In this document: one piece after another, positions 53,730 to 62,269 of the stretch
Numbering within the stretch: the stretch's first letter is position 1
How the letters are laid out: the number at the start of each line of letters is the position of its first letter
Source of the DNA: Sphingobacterium sp. GVS05A
GTDB taxonomy: Bacteria > Bacteroidota > Bacteroidia > Sphingobacteriales > Sphingobacteriaceae
Assembly: GCF_019969845.1 (NCBI RefSeq)
Contig: NZ_JAHXYR010000013.1
Location: forward strand, 102,924-166,923
Direction: 5' to 3'
DNA: 64,000 nucleotides
Program-made: the position numbers and the translations under genes
The notes under the pieces: generated by a model
Told to the model about the DNA's origin: nothing
The model's database searches: none
What the model saw: the letters and a program-made list of their open reading frames with translations, nothing else

Positions 53730-55199
53730 ATGAAATTTCCATTGTTGTTATTGCTATTGATCGGATTTTGTTCGGTTGCATTTGCACAAAAAGACAAAAA
53801 GCACCTGGCCTTGGTTCGCCTAGATGGAAAATGTGGATTTATTGATGCTATGGGGCGTGAGGTAATTCCTCTTGTTTATGACGATGCTGGTTGTTGGGGC
53901 AATAACCTTGTGCCCGTAAATATAGGTAAGTATGTGCCTGATGCCGATCCAGTGGTGTTAGTTGCGCCCTCGAATGTAAACCCAAAAGATTCTGTCAAGC
54001 GTGGTGAGCAATACAAAACCGTTGATATAAAAAAAGAAGATAAGGGCAAATGGGGCTATTGCGATACATCAGGTGTATTGGTTATTCCTGTTCAGTTTTC
54101 GAATACCACTTTTTTTAATGAAGGAGTTGCGGGCGTAGAAATCAATGGTAAATGGGGCTTTATCAACACCAGCGGAAAAATAGTGGTACAGCCTGTGTAC
54201 GATAAGATAGGGTATTTTTCACAAGGACTAGCAGTAGTAGCTAAAAATGACCTGTATGGCTACATCAATTTAAAAGGCGAGGAAGTGATTAAGCTTCAAT
54301 ACGTAAATGCAAAAGCCTTTGAAAACGGGTTTGCGCAGGTGTGGGATAAATATACTTCCAAAAAGTATAATAAAAATAGTATTGGCCGGATCATCAATCT
54401 GAAAGGAGAAATAGTTACAGATGCCAAATATGATATAGATGATACTTTTTCAAATGGCTTGTTCAGCTTTTGGTTGCCAGAAGGAGAGTTGCTCCTAGGA
54501 CTAATGAATACCAAGGGCCAAATGATCACACCGCCAATTTATAACGAGATTTCAAGCTTTAACAACGGTTTAGCGAGGGTTATGGTTTATAAGGAAGATA
54601 AGATTGTTAAGGAGTTTTATCCCAATTATGGTTATGTCAATACAACCGGGAAAGAGGTGGTGAAGCTAGGGCTGGCCAAAGCGACCGAATTTTATGATGG
54701 TATGGCGGTAGTAGCCAGATTTGACAATAAAGACGACGGAGAACTTGACCACGCGTTGATTAATACCAAGGGAGAATTTGTGCTGGGTTACAATTGGAAA
54801 CAGCTCGCACTTTTAGACAGTAAACATCTTCTGGCTATTAGCATTAAAAATCCAAGTGAAACCCTAATTATTAATGCCCAAGGAAAGAAGATTTTATCCC
54901 TTGAAAAAGAGGATAAACGGCTTGCCGACCTGGGACATGGTTTGTTTGCCCTAATGAATGCTGAAGGCGAACCATTGGAACTTTTCGGTTTAAACAAACA
55001 AATGCCTTTTAATGTTAGCCAAAACAAAGGTCGAAAATACTTGTCGTACCAATTTGGTTTAATCCGGTTTCGCTCTCTCAGTGATAGTAACGAAAAGTCA
55101 CCTCATTTCAAAATAGGGCTTGTCAATCTAAAGGGCAACGTATTGGTCAAGCCTAAATACAACGAAATATCAAATTTTGAGCCAACAGATAGATTATAG
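53730..55199 (+). CDS. WG repeat-containing secreted protein
   Basis: 489 residues with a signal peptide (1-19, ending AFAQ). At least eight WG-type units follow, each with a hydrophobic strand, a small turn and K/R-W-G-(Y/F): LALVRLDGKCGFIDAMGREVIPLVYDDAG, GKWGYCDTSGVLVIPVQFSN, GKWGFINTSGKIVVQPVYDKIG, DLYGYINLKGEEVIKLQYVNA, PNYGYVNTTGKEVVKLGLAKA. The final part (KIGLVNLKGNVLVKPKYNEIS) ends the repeat array. WG proteins form beta structures on cell surfaces and in the periplasm; roles are mostly unknown. It is complete. Confidence 0.93.
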   Translation: MKFPLLLLLLIGFCSVAFAQKDKKHLALVRLDGKCGFIDAMGREVIPLVYDDAGCWGNNLVPVNIGKYVPDADPVVLVAPSNVNPKDSVKRGEQYKTVDIKKEDKGKWGYCDTSGVLVIPVQFSNTTFFNEGVAGVEINGKWGFINTSGKIVVQPVYDKIGYFSQGLAVVAKNDLYGYINLKGEEVIKLQYVNAKAFENGFAQVWDKYTSKKYNKNSIGRIINLKGEIVTDAKYDIDDTFSNGLFSFWLPEGELLLGLMNTKGQMITPPIYNEISSFNNGLARVMVYKEDKIVKEFYPNYGYVNTTGKEVVKLGLAKATEFYDGMAVVARFDNKDDGELDHALINTKGEFVLGYNWKQLALLDSKHLLAISIKNPSETLIINAQGKKILSLEKEDKRLADLGHGLFALMNAEGEPLELFGLNKQMPFNVSQNKGRKYLSYQFGLIRFRSLSDSNEKSPHFKIGLVNLKGNVLVKPKYNEISNFEPTDRL

Positions 55200-55203
55200 C
55201 CAA

Positions 55204-55229
55204 AAAGCTGAGGTTTATACTTCAGCTTT
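55204..55229. terminator. Terminator between convergent genes
   Basis: AAAGCTGA and TCAGCTTT form an 8-bp stem with a 10-nt loop followed by an AT-rich tail (AATTAATTTT). It sits between the WG gene (plus) and the SnoaL-like gene (minus), which face each other. Confidence 0.65.
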
Positions 55230-55253
55230 AATTAATTTTAGTCCATTAGAATT

Positions 55254-55574
55254 TTAACCGGTTATTTTCAAGGATTTAATGTGCTGCCCATCGGCTAACT
55301 GAAAATGATATTTCAAAACAATGGGGCTGCCAGGAAATGTTCCTGAGATTTCCGCAGATAGGATGTTTTCGCTTTCATTATACTCTAATGGCACCATAGA
55401 GGCTCCGTATTCTTTGTTGGCTTTGTCAATCCAGTTTTCAATTTCAATTTTCCCGTTATGGGTTTTTCCTTCGTCAAATACTTCCGCATTTTCAGTAAAA
55501 CAATCTGCATAAGCCTTACTGTTAAATTCATTTTGCGCTTTTACTAGTTCGGAGATAATGTTTGGTAAATTCAT
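55254..55574 (-). CDS. SnoaL-like/NTF2-fold protein
   Basis: 106 residues, small alpha-beta cone fold: LVKAQNEFNSKAYADCFTENAEVFDEGKTHNGKIEIENWIDKANKEYGASM, then VPLEYNESENILSAEISGTFPGSPIVLKYHFQLADGQHIKSLKITG. The pattern is the SnoaL-2 group, often found with oxidoreductases. It lies 24 bp downstream of the SDR at 55599, so the two form an operon. Confidence 0.85.
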   Translation of the reverse strand: MNLPNIISELVKAQNEFNSKAYADCFTENAEVFDEGKTHNGKIEIENWIDKANKEYGASMVPLEYNESENILSAEISGTFPGSPIVLKYHFQLADGQHIKSLKITG

Positions 55575-55598
55575 ATTTTCTATTATTTAGATGGATTA

Positions 55599-56390
55599 TT
55601 AAATGGTCGGTACTGTTCCACCGTCAATTACATATTCTGTCCCTGTTAGATAGCTGGCTCTTGGTGAAACAAGGAAGCCAACAAGTTCAGCTACTTCTGT
55701 AGGTTCAGCAGGTCTCCCGAAAGGGATTCCTCCCAATGCATCCATTACACCTTGTTTTGCTTTTTCCACAGTACTGTTCGAGTTTCTTGCGATCTCGCCC
55801 AGCCAGGCTTCCGATGCTGTGGTATTGATCCATCCCGGTGAAACAGTCAGCACACGCACACCTTTTGGAGTAACTTCATTTGATAAACTTTTGCTATAGT
55901 TTCTCAATGCCGCTTTGGCAGCAGCATAAGGCAAGGTAGAATTATACAATGGCAATTTACCCTGAATGGAAGCAATGTGAATAATAACCCCGCTTTTTCG
56001 CTCTATCATTTGTGGTAAAAATCCTCTGTCCAATCGAACAGGAGCCAGCAAATTTGCTTGTAGCGTTGATTCCCAATCTTCATCAGATAATACGGCAAAC
56101 CCACCGGCAGATGTTGATGAAGAACCCAGGTTGTTCACTAGGATATCCAATCTTCCATAAGTCGACAATACTTCGTCGATTACTTTTTGGGTTCCTATTG
56201 CCTTACTTAAATCTGCCGAAATGAAATGCAGATTGCTGTTTTCTTTTTCAGGCGCGCTTCTTGCGGTAATAATCACTTTTGCTCCGGCCTGAAGTAGTCT
56301 TTCAGCAATTGCTCTTCCAGTACCTTTTGTACCTCCTGTTACCAATACAATCTTGCCCGATAACTCATTGTTGAAATTAAATTGTTCCAT
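55599..56390 (-). CDS. SDR oxidoreductase
   Basis: 263 residues. Classical SDR: Rossmann motif VTGGTKGTGRAIAERLL, NNLGSSST, the catalytic Ser in IHIASIQG and the YAAAKAALRNYSKSL site, ending GTEYVIDGGTVPTI. It reduces an unknown carbonyl with NAD(P)H. It is the first gene of an operon with the SnoaL-like gene and faces the truncated HxlR gene across a region with repeated motifs, suggesting HxlR control. Confidence 0.93.
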   Translation of the reverse strand: MEQFNFNNELSGKIVLVTGGTKGTGRAIAERLLQAGAKVIITARSAPEKENSNLHFISADLSKAIGTQKVIDEVLSTYGRLDILVNNLGSSSTSAGGFAVLSDEDWESTLQANLLAPVRLDRGFLPQMIERKSGVIIHIASIQGKLPLYNSTLPYAAAKAALRNYSKSLSNEVTPKGVRVLTVSPGWINTTASEAWLGEIARNSNSTVEKAKQGVMDALGGIPFGRPAEPTEVAELVGFLVSPRASYLTGTEYVIDGGTVPTI

Positions 56391-56434
56391 TTTAAGAATT
56401 GTTTATAGGACAAATTTGGGGTATAAAATCAGTC

Positions 56435-56498
56435 TGTACAAGTACGGAATTACGATTCACATAGGGATAAATTTTTCCCCTATTGTACAAATCGGAAC
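56435..56498. promoter_or_regulatory. Candidate HxlR operators (two direct repeats)
   Basis: TGTACAAGTACGGAA (56435-56449) and TGTACAAATCGGAAC (56484-56498) are similar 15-bp direct repeats about 50 bp apart, between the SDR gene (minus) and the start of the truncated HxlR gene (plus). The palindromic TGTACA core is a typical winged-helix target. Confidence 0.45.
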
Positions 56499-56517
56499 AT
56501 ACCTTTTCTTTTGAAAC

Positions 56518-56724
56518 ATGTATGAGAGAAAAATAATTCCGAACCTGAACTGTGTACTTGACTTTATAGGTGAAGTGCTTTATGGGAAATGGAAAATACG
56601 CTTGCTCTGGTTTATTGACCAGGGATATAAAAGACCCAGCGAATTGCAGCGTAAAATACCTGATGTGTCTAGACGGGTACCTTATCCTCCACAATCATTC
56701 TTCGATGTTCTCTACCCCAAATAA
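56518..56724 (+). pseudogene. HxlR regulator truncated at its C-terminus
   Basis: The first 49 residues match HxlR closely (MYERKIIPNLNCVLDFIGEV, then GKWKIRLLWFIDQGYKRPSELQRKIPDVSRR). The next residues (VPYPPQSFFDVLYPK) are unrelated and overlap the 3' end of the oppositely oriented HxlR gene at 56669. The wing and dimer helix are gone. The gene was cut when it was joined tail-to-tail to the other HxlR gene. It is unlikely to bind DNA. Confidence 0.85.
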
Positions 56725-57013
56725 TCATTTCCGAAATAATATTCCCGAATGTCCTGCAATATTCAGTGGGTTCATATTCAATTAAAACAGGAGTATCGGG
56801 ATAAACAGTTCGTTTAACCAACTTATTTAATTCCATATCTTTCAGTTCTTTTGAAAGCATTCTTGTAGTAATCCCGGGGATACTTCTTTCAATTTCTCGA
56901 AAACGTCGGTTGCCATTGCAAAGCGAATTAATAACAGGAATTCTCCACTTTCCTCCAATGAAATAGAGTGTGTCCTGCAACGCTCTAAGTTCTTCTGTTT
57001 GATCTCTTTCCAT
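56669..57013 (-). CDS. HxlR family transcriptional regulator
   Basis: 114 residues with the full HxlR core: LRALQDTLYFIGGKWRIPVINSLCNGNRRFREIERSIPGITTRMLSKELKDMELNKLVKRT, then YEPTEYCRTFGNIISEMIIWGREHRR. It ends MIVEDKVPV at the junction with the truncated HxlR, so its last residues may also have been altered. It is divergent from the SDR at 57118, with opposed TAACTTTG promoter boxes and direct repeats between, so it probably regulates that SDR and itself. Confidence 0.9.
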   Translation of the reverse strand: MERDQTEELRALQDTLYFIGGKWRIPVINSLCNGNRRFREIERSIPGITTRMLSKELKDMELNKLVKRTVYPDTPVLIEYEPTEYCRTFGNIISEMIIWGREHRRMIVEDKVPV

Positions 57014-57018
57014 GGATA

Positions 57019-57100
57019 CAAAGTTAAATGATATAATTGATGATACTGATATACTCGGTTATACTGATAACAAAAGTATACCATTTCCCCTATAACTTTG
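57019..57100. promoter_or_regulatory. Divergent hxlR/SDR promoter region with direct repeats
   Basis: On the minus strand, TAACTTTG at 57026-57019 lies only 6 bp before the hxlR ATG, predicting a very short leader. On the plus strand, TAACTTTG at 57093-57100 lies 18 bp before the SDR ATG. Between them, ATACTGATA occurs twice (57043-57051 and 57061-57069), spaced 18 bp, a plausible HxlR binding site. Confidence 0.65.
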
Positions 57101-57117
57101 TGAAAAAAATCAAAGAA

Positions 57118-57864
57118 ATGAAAAAGTTCAATAACAAATTAGCCATCGTAACAGGTGGAAACAGCGGAATAGGATATGCAACCGCAAAAGAGTTAATCGC
57201 AGAAGGAGCACAAGTAATTATCACCGGAAGACGAAAAGAAGCCATTGAAAAGGCCGCTGAAGAGTTAGGAGCTATTTCTTTTGTTGCGGATCAGGGAAAA
57301 TTGGATGACATTGATCAGTTCAAAACCGAAGTTGAAAAGCAATTCGGAAAAGTTGACATCCTGTTTATTAATGCAGGAGTCACCGGAACTTTAGGTCCGA
57401 TCGAAAATATGAGTGCCGAAAATTTTGACAATGTAATGGGTATTAATTTCAGAGGAGCTTATTTTACCTTGAGCAAATTTATTCCCCTATTGAACGATGG
57501 TGCTTCAGTGGTGTTCCTTTCATCCAACGTTGCGACCACCTCTAAACCAAATAGTTCGATTTACCAGGCAAGCAAAGCAGCATTGAATTCCATTGCGAAG
57601 ACCGCTGCTGCAGAATTAGCACCAAGAAAAATCAGAGTAAATTTAGTAAGCCCGGGGCCAACAAAAACGGAGATTATGACCAAAGCAGGATTGGATGAAA
57701 AAACATTGGAAGGTCTTGATAAATGGTTAATCAGCGGAATCCCTTTACAAAAAATGGGAACTGCGGAAGATGTCGCCAAAGCTGTTATTTACCTGTCGGA
57801 TAACAATGTGGCAAGTTTCATGACCGGAACGGAAATCCTTATGGACGGTGGAATGGTTTTATAA
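57118..57864 (+). CDS. SDR oxidoreductase, HxlR-linked
   Basis: 248 residues from the ATG at 57118; the earlier frame from 57037 runs through the promoter box and is not used. Classical SDR with VTGGNSGIGYATAKELI, NAGVTG, Ser in FLSSNVAT, YQASKAALNS and GGMVL end. The reaction is reduction of an unknown carbonyl. The divergent HxlR gene and twin operators imply inducible expression, e.g. by quinones or aldehydes. Confidence 0.93.
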   Translation: MKKFNNKLAIVTGGNSGIGYATAKELIAEGAQVIITGRRKEAIEKAAEELGAISFVADQGKLDDIDQFKTEVEKQFGKVDILFINAGVTGTLGPIENMSAENFDNVMGINFRGAYFTLSKFIPLLNDGASVVFLSSNVATTSKPNSSIYQASKAALNSIAKTAAAELAPRKIRVNLVSPGPTKTEIMTKAGLDEKTLEGLDKWLISGIPLQKMGTAEDVAKAVIYLSDNNVASFMTGTEILMDGGMVL

Positions 57865-58202
57865 TTGGGGCTTTATTTTTTGGAATGTGAGTGCTGGAAG
57901 CTTGAAAAAATTCCAGCACTTTCTATTGATATACACCAACTATCGAAAGTATCGATCTTTTAAGAAATCCAGCTCAGCAAAGGTCATCTGGAACATGAGG
58001 AAAAACTTACTTAAGTTCTGGAATAATATTGTTGTGGAACAAATTGTTTACATTTAAGATTCAAAAAAAGCATGACTATAAAATATGGAATACAAGATCA
58101 AAAAGTGAGAATTCATTTGGATTTCTTGCTGAAACTTTTTTATATTAACGACACGTAGGCTATTAGGGGCGGCATTTAAAACGAGCAATGATAAAATGTT
58201 CG
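57865..58202. other. 338-bp gap
   Basis: Begins with the terminator at 57890. The rest is AT-rich without a gene that I can defend; two short frames here look spurious. Confidence 0.35.
57890..57924 (+). terminator. Intrinsic terminator of the SDR gene
   Basis: AGTGCTGGA and TCCAGCACT form a perfect 9-bp stem with a 13-nt loop, followed by TTTCT. It ends about 60 bp past the stop. Confidence 0.75.
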
Positions 58203-58376
58203 TTATCGGCCTTTCTGCATTTTGGGTAAAGCTTTCACTAGATGTTTCTCTGCCCAATAAATGTCTTTTAGTTCATCGACAAAAAATTCGTGGAATTCAC
58301 TGTCTTTCATTTTTCCGGTATTGCCGGAAGGTTTCTTCGCGGCATTTTTTGCCGTTACAGATTTTGTAGTTGCCAT
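58203..58376 (-). pseudogene. N-terminal relic of a second YciE/DUF892 gene
   Basis: The minus strand reads MATTKSVTAKNAAKKPSGNT, then GKMKDSEFHEFFVDELKDIYWAEKHLVKALPKMQKGR and stops at 58203. The VDELKDIYWAEKHLVKALPKM part is the start of DUF892 (compare LEDGLKDIYWAEKALTKALPKM at 35750-35820). A single stop ends the frame after 57 residues, and the remaining helices are not found nearby. It is a truncated paralogue. Confidence 0.85.
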
Positions 58377-58600
58377 AATAAAAATTTTTAAGAGTTACTT
58401 TATAGATAACCAAGCCAATTCCATTTTGGTTCAATAAAAGAAATTTAATACTTGTCAAAAAAAATAAGAGACATTCTCCTTCAAGTCTATCCCTGGTCTT
58501 TGTATCAATATCAGTGAAACCTTTCAGACTTTGCTGTTGTTCAGTTTAGTGTTATGTTAATATGTAGTGCACAAGGAAACAGTATTTATAAACAGGAAAC

Positions 58601-59098
58601 ATGGCGGATTTAAAAGAATTAATTGAAGAGTGCGGCAATCTTATTGCCGCTGCTAAATTAACGGTCGCTTTTGCGGAAAGTGCCACAGCAGGAATCTTAG
58701 CGTTCGAATTTTCGCAAAGCGAACATTCGGGAGAGATTTTACGGGGAGGCCTTGTCTGTTATGATGCCCACATAAAAGAAAAAATTTTAGGGGTGCCTAC
58801 AACACTCATCGAGACATACACACCGGAATCTGCCGAAGTCACTAAAGAGATGGCAATTCGGCTGAAAAAGATGATGGGTGCCGATGTTGTTGTCTCTGTT
58901 ACCGGGCTGACAACTTCGGGTGGAAGCGAAGGCCCCGGAAAGCCTGTCGGTACTATGTTTTATTGTGTATTGATCGGGGAAAGAACTATTGAACGTAGGG
59001 AGGTATTTAGCGGATCAGCCCGCGAAATTGTGTACCACACGATTGAAGACATTGTTAAAACTATTATCAAATCTTTTAAGGACAGCCATGAATTATAA
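58601..59098 (+). CDS. pncC: Nicotinamide-nucleotide amidase, CinA C-terminal domain (PncC-like)
   Basis: 165 residues, exactly the length of stand-alone PncC. Motifs: VAFAESATAGILAFEFSQ (the AES-x-T-x-G site with the nucleophile Ser near 27), GGLVCYDAHIKEKILGVP, TGLTTSGGSEGPGKPVGTMFYCVL. It hydrolyses nicotinamide mononucleotide to nicotinate mononucleotide, recycling a product of DNA ligase and NAD metabolism. The usual ESCTGG is ESATAG here, a variant in some Bacteroidota. The next gene overlaps its stop by 11 bp. Confidence 0.85.
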   Translation: MADLKELIEECGNLIAAAKLTVAFAESATAGILAFEFSQSEHSGEILRGGLVCYDAHIKEKILGVPTTLIETYTPESAEVTKEMAIRLKKMMGADVVVSVTGLTTSGGSEGPGKPVGTMFYCVLIGERTIERREVFSGSAREIVYHTIEDIVKTIIKSFKDSHEL

Positions 59099-59405
59099 AA
59101 AGCAAAGTTTTTTTTATCGGAATAGCCTCTCTATTGTTTTTATCTGCCTGTTTATTTTAGCGTTGGGAGCACAAGCTATTTTTGGATGGAAAGAACACAA
59201 TGAAGAGCTGAAAGATCTAGGGGGGCAACAAATCATATTTTCTGCTTATTTGCGAAGTGGTCATTTTTTCTCCGCAACTTTTGAGAACTTCGAGAGTGAA
59301 TTCCTTTCGGTCGCTTCTATTGTAATCCTTACAATCTTCCTTCGTCAGAAAGGATCCCCAGAATCAAAACCCGTTGATGCGGCAAATGCTGAGACAGGTA
59401 AATAA
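59088..59405 (+). CDS. DUF6766-like membrane protein
   Basis: 105 residues from the ATG at 59088, whose codon overlaps the end of pncC; an upstream in-frame start at 58989 would lie inside pncC. Two hydrophobic regions (residues about 8-26, SLSIVFICLFILALGAQAI, and about 64-84, FLSVASIVILTIFLR) suggest a membrane protein with a loop containing FGWKEHNEEL. This resembles a shortened form of DUF6766 proteins. Coupling with pncC suggests co-expression but no known link. Confidence 0.75.
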   Translation: MNYKKQSFFYRNSLSIVFICLFILALGAQAIFGWKEHNEELKDLGGQQIIFSAYLRSGHFFSATFENFESEFLSVASIVILTIFLRQKGSPESKPVDAANAETGK

Positions 59406-59653
59406 ACCGAGCTTAGCTATGGAAGAATACTGCCCATTTAGACCATTCGGATAGGAAGTAAAATAGGTGAATATTCTAAATCCATCTTATTTTGGAACGC
59501 AAAGAATAAATGATTTGATAGGTCTAAGTACGGTTAACGTTTCGGATTATTACCTGATCTTTGTTTTTATTTAGCATAGTGGTTAAACTGGTATGTTAAT
59601 TGTATTTTTTGTTTGTATACAATTAATTACAAACCACTTAAAATAAATATACA

Positions 59654-60004
59654 ATGTGCAACGAAAAAGATAACAAAACGGGCTTAGTTCTGGGAATGTT
59701 GGCAGGTGCTGCTATTGGAGCGCTTGTAGGGCTATTATTTGCTCCGGGCAGTGGAAAGGAAACCAGAAAGAAAATTAAGAAAAAGTCAGACGATTTAAAA
59801 GATCAGGCACAGAATAATTATGGAGAGCTATCTGATGCTGTAAAGGAGCAGTATGACAATCTTACTTCTAGGATTAAAGAGACGGCAGGTCATTTTGCCG
59901 ATACGGTCTCAGATGGTTATGATAAACTGAAAGGTCAGGTTACATTCAAAGCGGAAGATGTTAAAGAGGAGGCCGGGTCAAAACTAAATGATCTTAAAAA
60001 GTAG
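59654..60004 (+). CDS. YtxH domain-containing protein
   Basis: 116 residues. A Gly-rich membrane segment (GLVLGMLAGAAIGALVGLLFAPGSGKETRKKI) followed by a long charged helical tail (KKSDDLKDQAQNNYGELSDAVKEQYDNLTSRI... FKAEDVKEEAGSKLNDLKK) is the YtxH pattern. These are small stress-related membrane proteins of unknown mechanism. It stands alone 250 bp after the DUF6766-like gene. Confidence 0.93.
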   Translation: MCNEKDNKTGLVLGMLAGAAIGALVGLLFAPGSGKETRKKIKKKSDDLKDQAQNNYGELSDAVKEQYDNLTSRIKETAGHFADTVSDGYDKLKGQVTFKAEDVKEEAGSKLNDLKK

Positions 60005-60058
60005 CAGTTAATTTCCAATTTATTATAGCTTAGAAAAAGGGGAATGGACAACACATCG

Positions 60059-60868
60059 TTATCCACCTACAGTCGGCGCTTTACCAAATTTCTTCTTAAA
60101 AGCATTAGAAAAATGGGACAGACTCTCGAAGCCAAGATCAAGATAGATAGCTGATGGTTTTTTGTTTTTTCTTTCAATTAAATGCCATGCTTCATTTAGC
60201 CTTTTATCCTGTAACCACTTTCGTGGCGGCATGCCAAAGGTCTTCTGAAAATCTCTTTTATACCCTGAAAGGCTTCTCCCGGTGAGTTGTGCAAACTTCT
60301 CGATAGGGACATTGAAATGAAAATTGCTCAACATAAATTTTTCCAGGTCCATTTTATAAGGCTCCGAAAAATCAAACAAAAAGTTAAGCAGCTCTGGAAC
60401 CGCTATCAGTATCAACTTGATTCCCTCTTTTACCTTTAAAAGTCCCATTTCATCAGTCATTTGATCACCAGAGCTTCGGGCATAGGGAATGATCGACTGG
60501 AAATATCCAGTTAGAAACGCATTATTGGGGAGGCATAGGTTTGGAGCTCCCGTGTATTTGCCGTGAGCTTCCAGTCTTTCCTCCAGCGCGATCTGACGCA
60601 TCAGATCTTCTTGCAATGATATGACGATCGTCTCATAATGGCCACTTGGTCCGGGAGTTTTAGTTAACGTCCCCAACTGATTCTTGTGAATTAACAACAC
60701 TCCTCCGGCAGATATGTTTACATTCTGCGCTGAAGTTTCGAGGACCATCTGACCCGAGACCTGCAATACCAGGGTATGGTGGTTCCAGACACAGGCTTTC
60801 TCTTTTCGTTCCGAAGAAAGATAGGAGTAGAATATAACGCCGGGAAGAATTTCTGCTGGGCTTTCCAT
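60059..60868 (-). CDS. AraC family transcriptional regulator
   Basis: 269 residues. N-terminal cupin-like part (HTLVLQVSGQMVLETSAQNVNISAGGVLLIHKNQ) and C-terminal double HTH (FNVPIEKFAQLTGRSLSGYKRDFQKTFGMPPRKWLQDKRLNEAWHLI, LDLGFESLSHFSNAFKKKFGKAP). The pattern is the AraC group that controls aldo-keto reductases. Its start codon abuts the stop of the aldo/keto reductase gene, so the two are translated from one message. Ligand unknown. Confidence 0.93.
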   Translation of the reverse strand: MESPAEILPGVIFYSYLSSERKEKACVWNHHTLVLQVSGQMVLETSAQNVNISAGGVLLIHKNQLGTLTKTPGPSGHYETIVISLQEDLMRQIALEERLEAHGKYTGAPNLCLPNNAFLTGYFQSIIPYARSSGDQMTDEMGLLKVKEGIKLILIAVPELLNFLFDFSEPYKMDLEKFMLSNFHFNVPIEKFAQLTGRSLSGYKRDFQKTFGMPPRKWLQDKRLNEAWHLIERKNKKPSAIYLDLGFESLSHFSNAFKKKFGKAPTVGG

Positions 60869-61840
60869 TTATCTTTGTAAGTAAGTACCGCCTTTGATGG
60901 CACCTATTGCAAAGGTAGTGTTTAAAATATTCATCTCCTGTGGGGTAAACACAATTTCCATCGCAGCGATATTTTCAGGTAGCCTTGATCTGCGGCTCAT
61001 ACTCACCAAAGGCATGATATTATCCCCCTGTTCTTTCACCCATGCAATCGCAAGCTGTGTAGGCGTGACATTTTTATGCTGGGCAATTTCTTTTAATACC
61101 TCAACTTTTTCAAGATTATGGATCAGGTTATCACCCTGAAAACGGGAAAAGTGATTTCGATGGTCATCCATAGGAATAGGAGCTTGCAGATCACCGGTTA
61201 ACAGGCCTTCAGCCGTATTGGCAAATGCCACGACACCAATTCCTAATTCGTTAGCTGCGGGCAACAGCTCCTTTTCGATCTGACGGTCAGCCAAAGAATA
61301 ACCGATTTCAAGTGCACTGATGGGATAAACGCTATTGGCTTTACGGAGCTGATCGGCGGTGATTTCCGATACACCGATATGACGTACTTTACCTTCCTCC
61401 ACCAGGCCCGCTATCGTTCCGATGATGTCTTCTATCGGCACGCTGCCATCCATTCTGCTGGGCTGATATAGGTCGATGGTTTCAATGCCCAAACGGGTCA
61501 ACGAATAGTTGACAAAGTTCTTGATCGCTACAGGACGGAGATCCAAACCGATCCATTGGCCGTTATGAAAAATAGCACCGAATTTGACACTGATGAAAGC
61601 ATCAGCCCGTCTTCCTTTAATGGCTTTCCCGATAAGCATTTCGTTGTGGCCAGCACCATAAAAATCTCCGGTATTCAGGAAGTTGATCCCGCTGTCCAAA
61701 GCCTGATGGATCGTTGCAATGCTTTCGGTTTCATTAGGTGTAGGGCCGCCCCATATGGATGACATCCGCATACATCCCAGACCAATCTTTGAAACTGTAG
61801 GTCCATTTTGACCCAATTGAATTTTAGTAATTTCTGACAT
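60869..61840 (-). CDS. Aldo/keto reductase
   Basis: 323 residues. TIM-barrel AKR with the catalytic tetrad region: NFLNTGDFYGAGHNE (Asp, Tyr), FISVKFG (Lys) and a His/Asn near VRHIGVSE. NADPH binding is indicated by FANTAEG and SMSRRSRLPENIAA near the C-terminus. It reduces aldehydes or ketones. It lies first in an operon with the AraC regulator, probably autoregulated through that gene. Confidence 0.95.
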   Translation of the reverse strand: MSEITKIQLGQNGPTVSKIGLGCMRMSSIWGGPTPNETESIATIHQALDSGINFLNTGDFYGAGHNEMLIGKAIKGRRADAFISVKFGAIFHNGQWIGLDLRPVAIKNFVNYSLTRLGIETIDLYQPSRMDGSVPIEDIIGTIAGLVEEGKVRHIGVSEITADQLRKANSVYPISALEIGYSLADRQIEKELLPAANELGIGVVAFANTAEGLLTGDLQAPIPMDDHRNHFSRFQGDNLIHNLEKVEVLKEIAQHKNVTPTQLAIAWVKEQGDNIMPLVSMSRRSRLPENIAAMEIVFTPQEMNILNTTFAIGAIKGGTYLQR

Positions 61841-62269
61841 TTGATTGATTTAATGTTATAAGTCAAAGGTCTTTATTTAATAGCCATATTGCTTTCTTCT
61901 ACGGTTCAATTTACTTGTCTGTATGGTTCATCTATATATGAATAGAACGGTTAGCATGGAATCTGTACCTTTGCGTATTAATATAAATTAGAGGCTCTTG
62001 TCAATTTTCTGCTATTCCATATTCTAGTCCCTACTTTTGCAAGTCGTTCATGATGAGCTCCAACTTCCGGCCATCACGATCTTGTCGCTGTGTATTTCTG
62101 TACTGAACGCTTATGGTCAGAAAATTAGATGTTAAAAGTGAAACTTATCCTTATCAAATTATTTGTGACTAGTTGATTAGGGTGATATTTTACTTCCCAA
62201 TGTTTAAACTTCATATGTTGGCTCAGGTACTTATTAATTATTTGTAACTTGTGGAAGTAAATTGTTATC
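61841..62269. other. 429-bp gap
   Basis: No gene recognised. A TACCTTTG box at 61966-61973 fits the plus-strand -7 element but no gene starts within 100 bp after it. The rest is AT-rich. Confidence 0.3.

Noticed and set aside
56570..56785. 71-codon frame in the HxlR junction
   Set aside because: A shadow frame of the truncated HxlR and the opposing HxlR gene.
57037..57117. N-terminal extension of the HxlR-linked SDR
   Set aside because: It would translate through the TAACTTTG promoter box, and the SDR fold starts at the Met at 57118.
58054..58257. 67-codon minus-strand frame
   Set aside because: It overlaps the end of the DUF892 relic in another frame and has no protein-like features.
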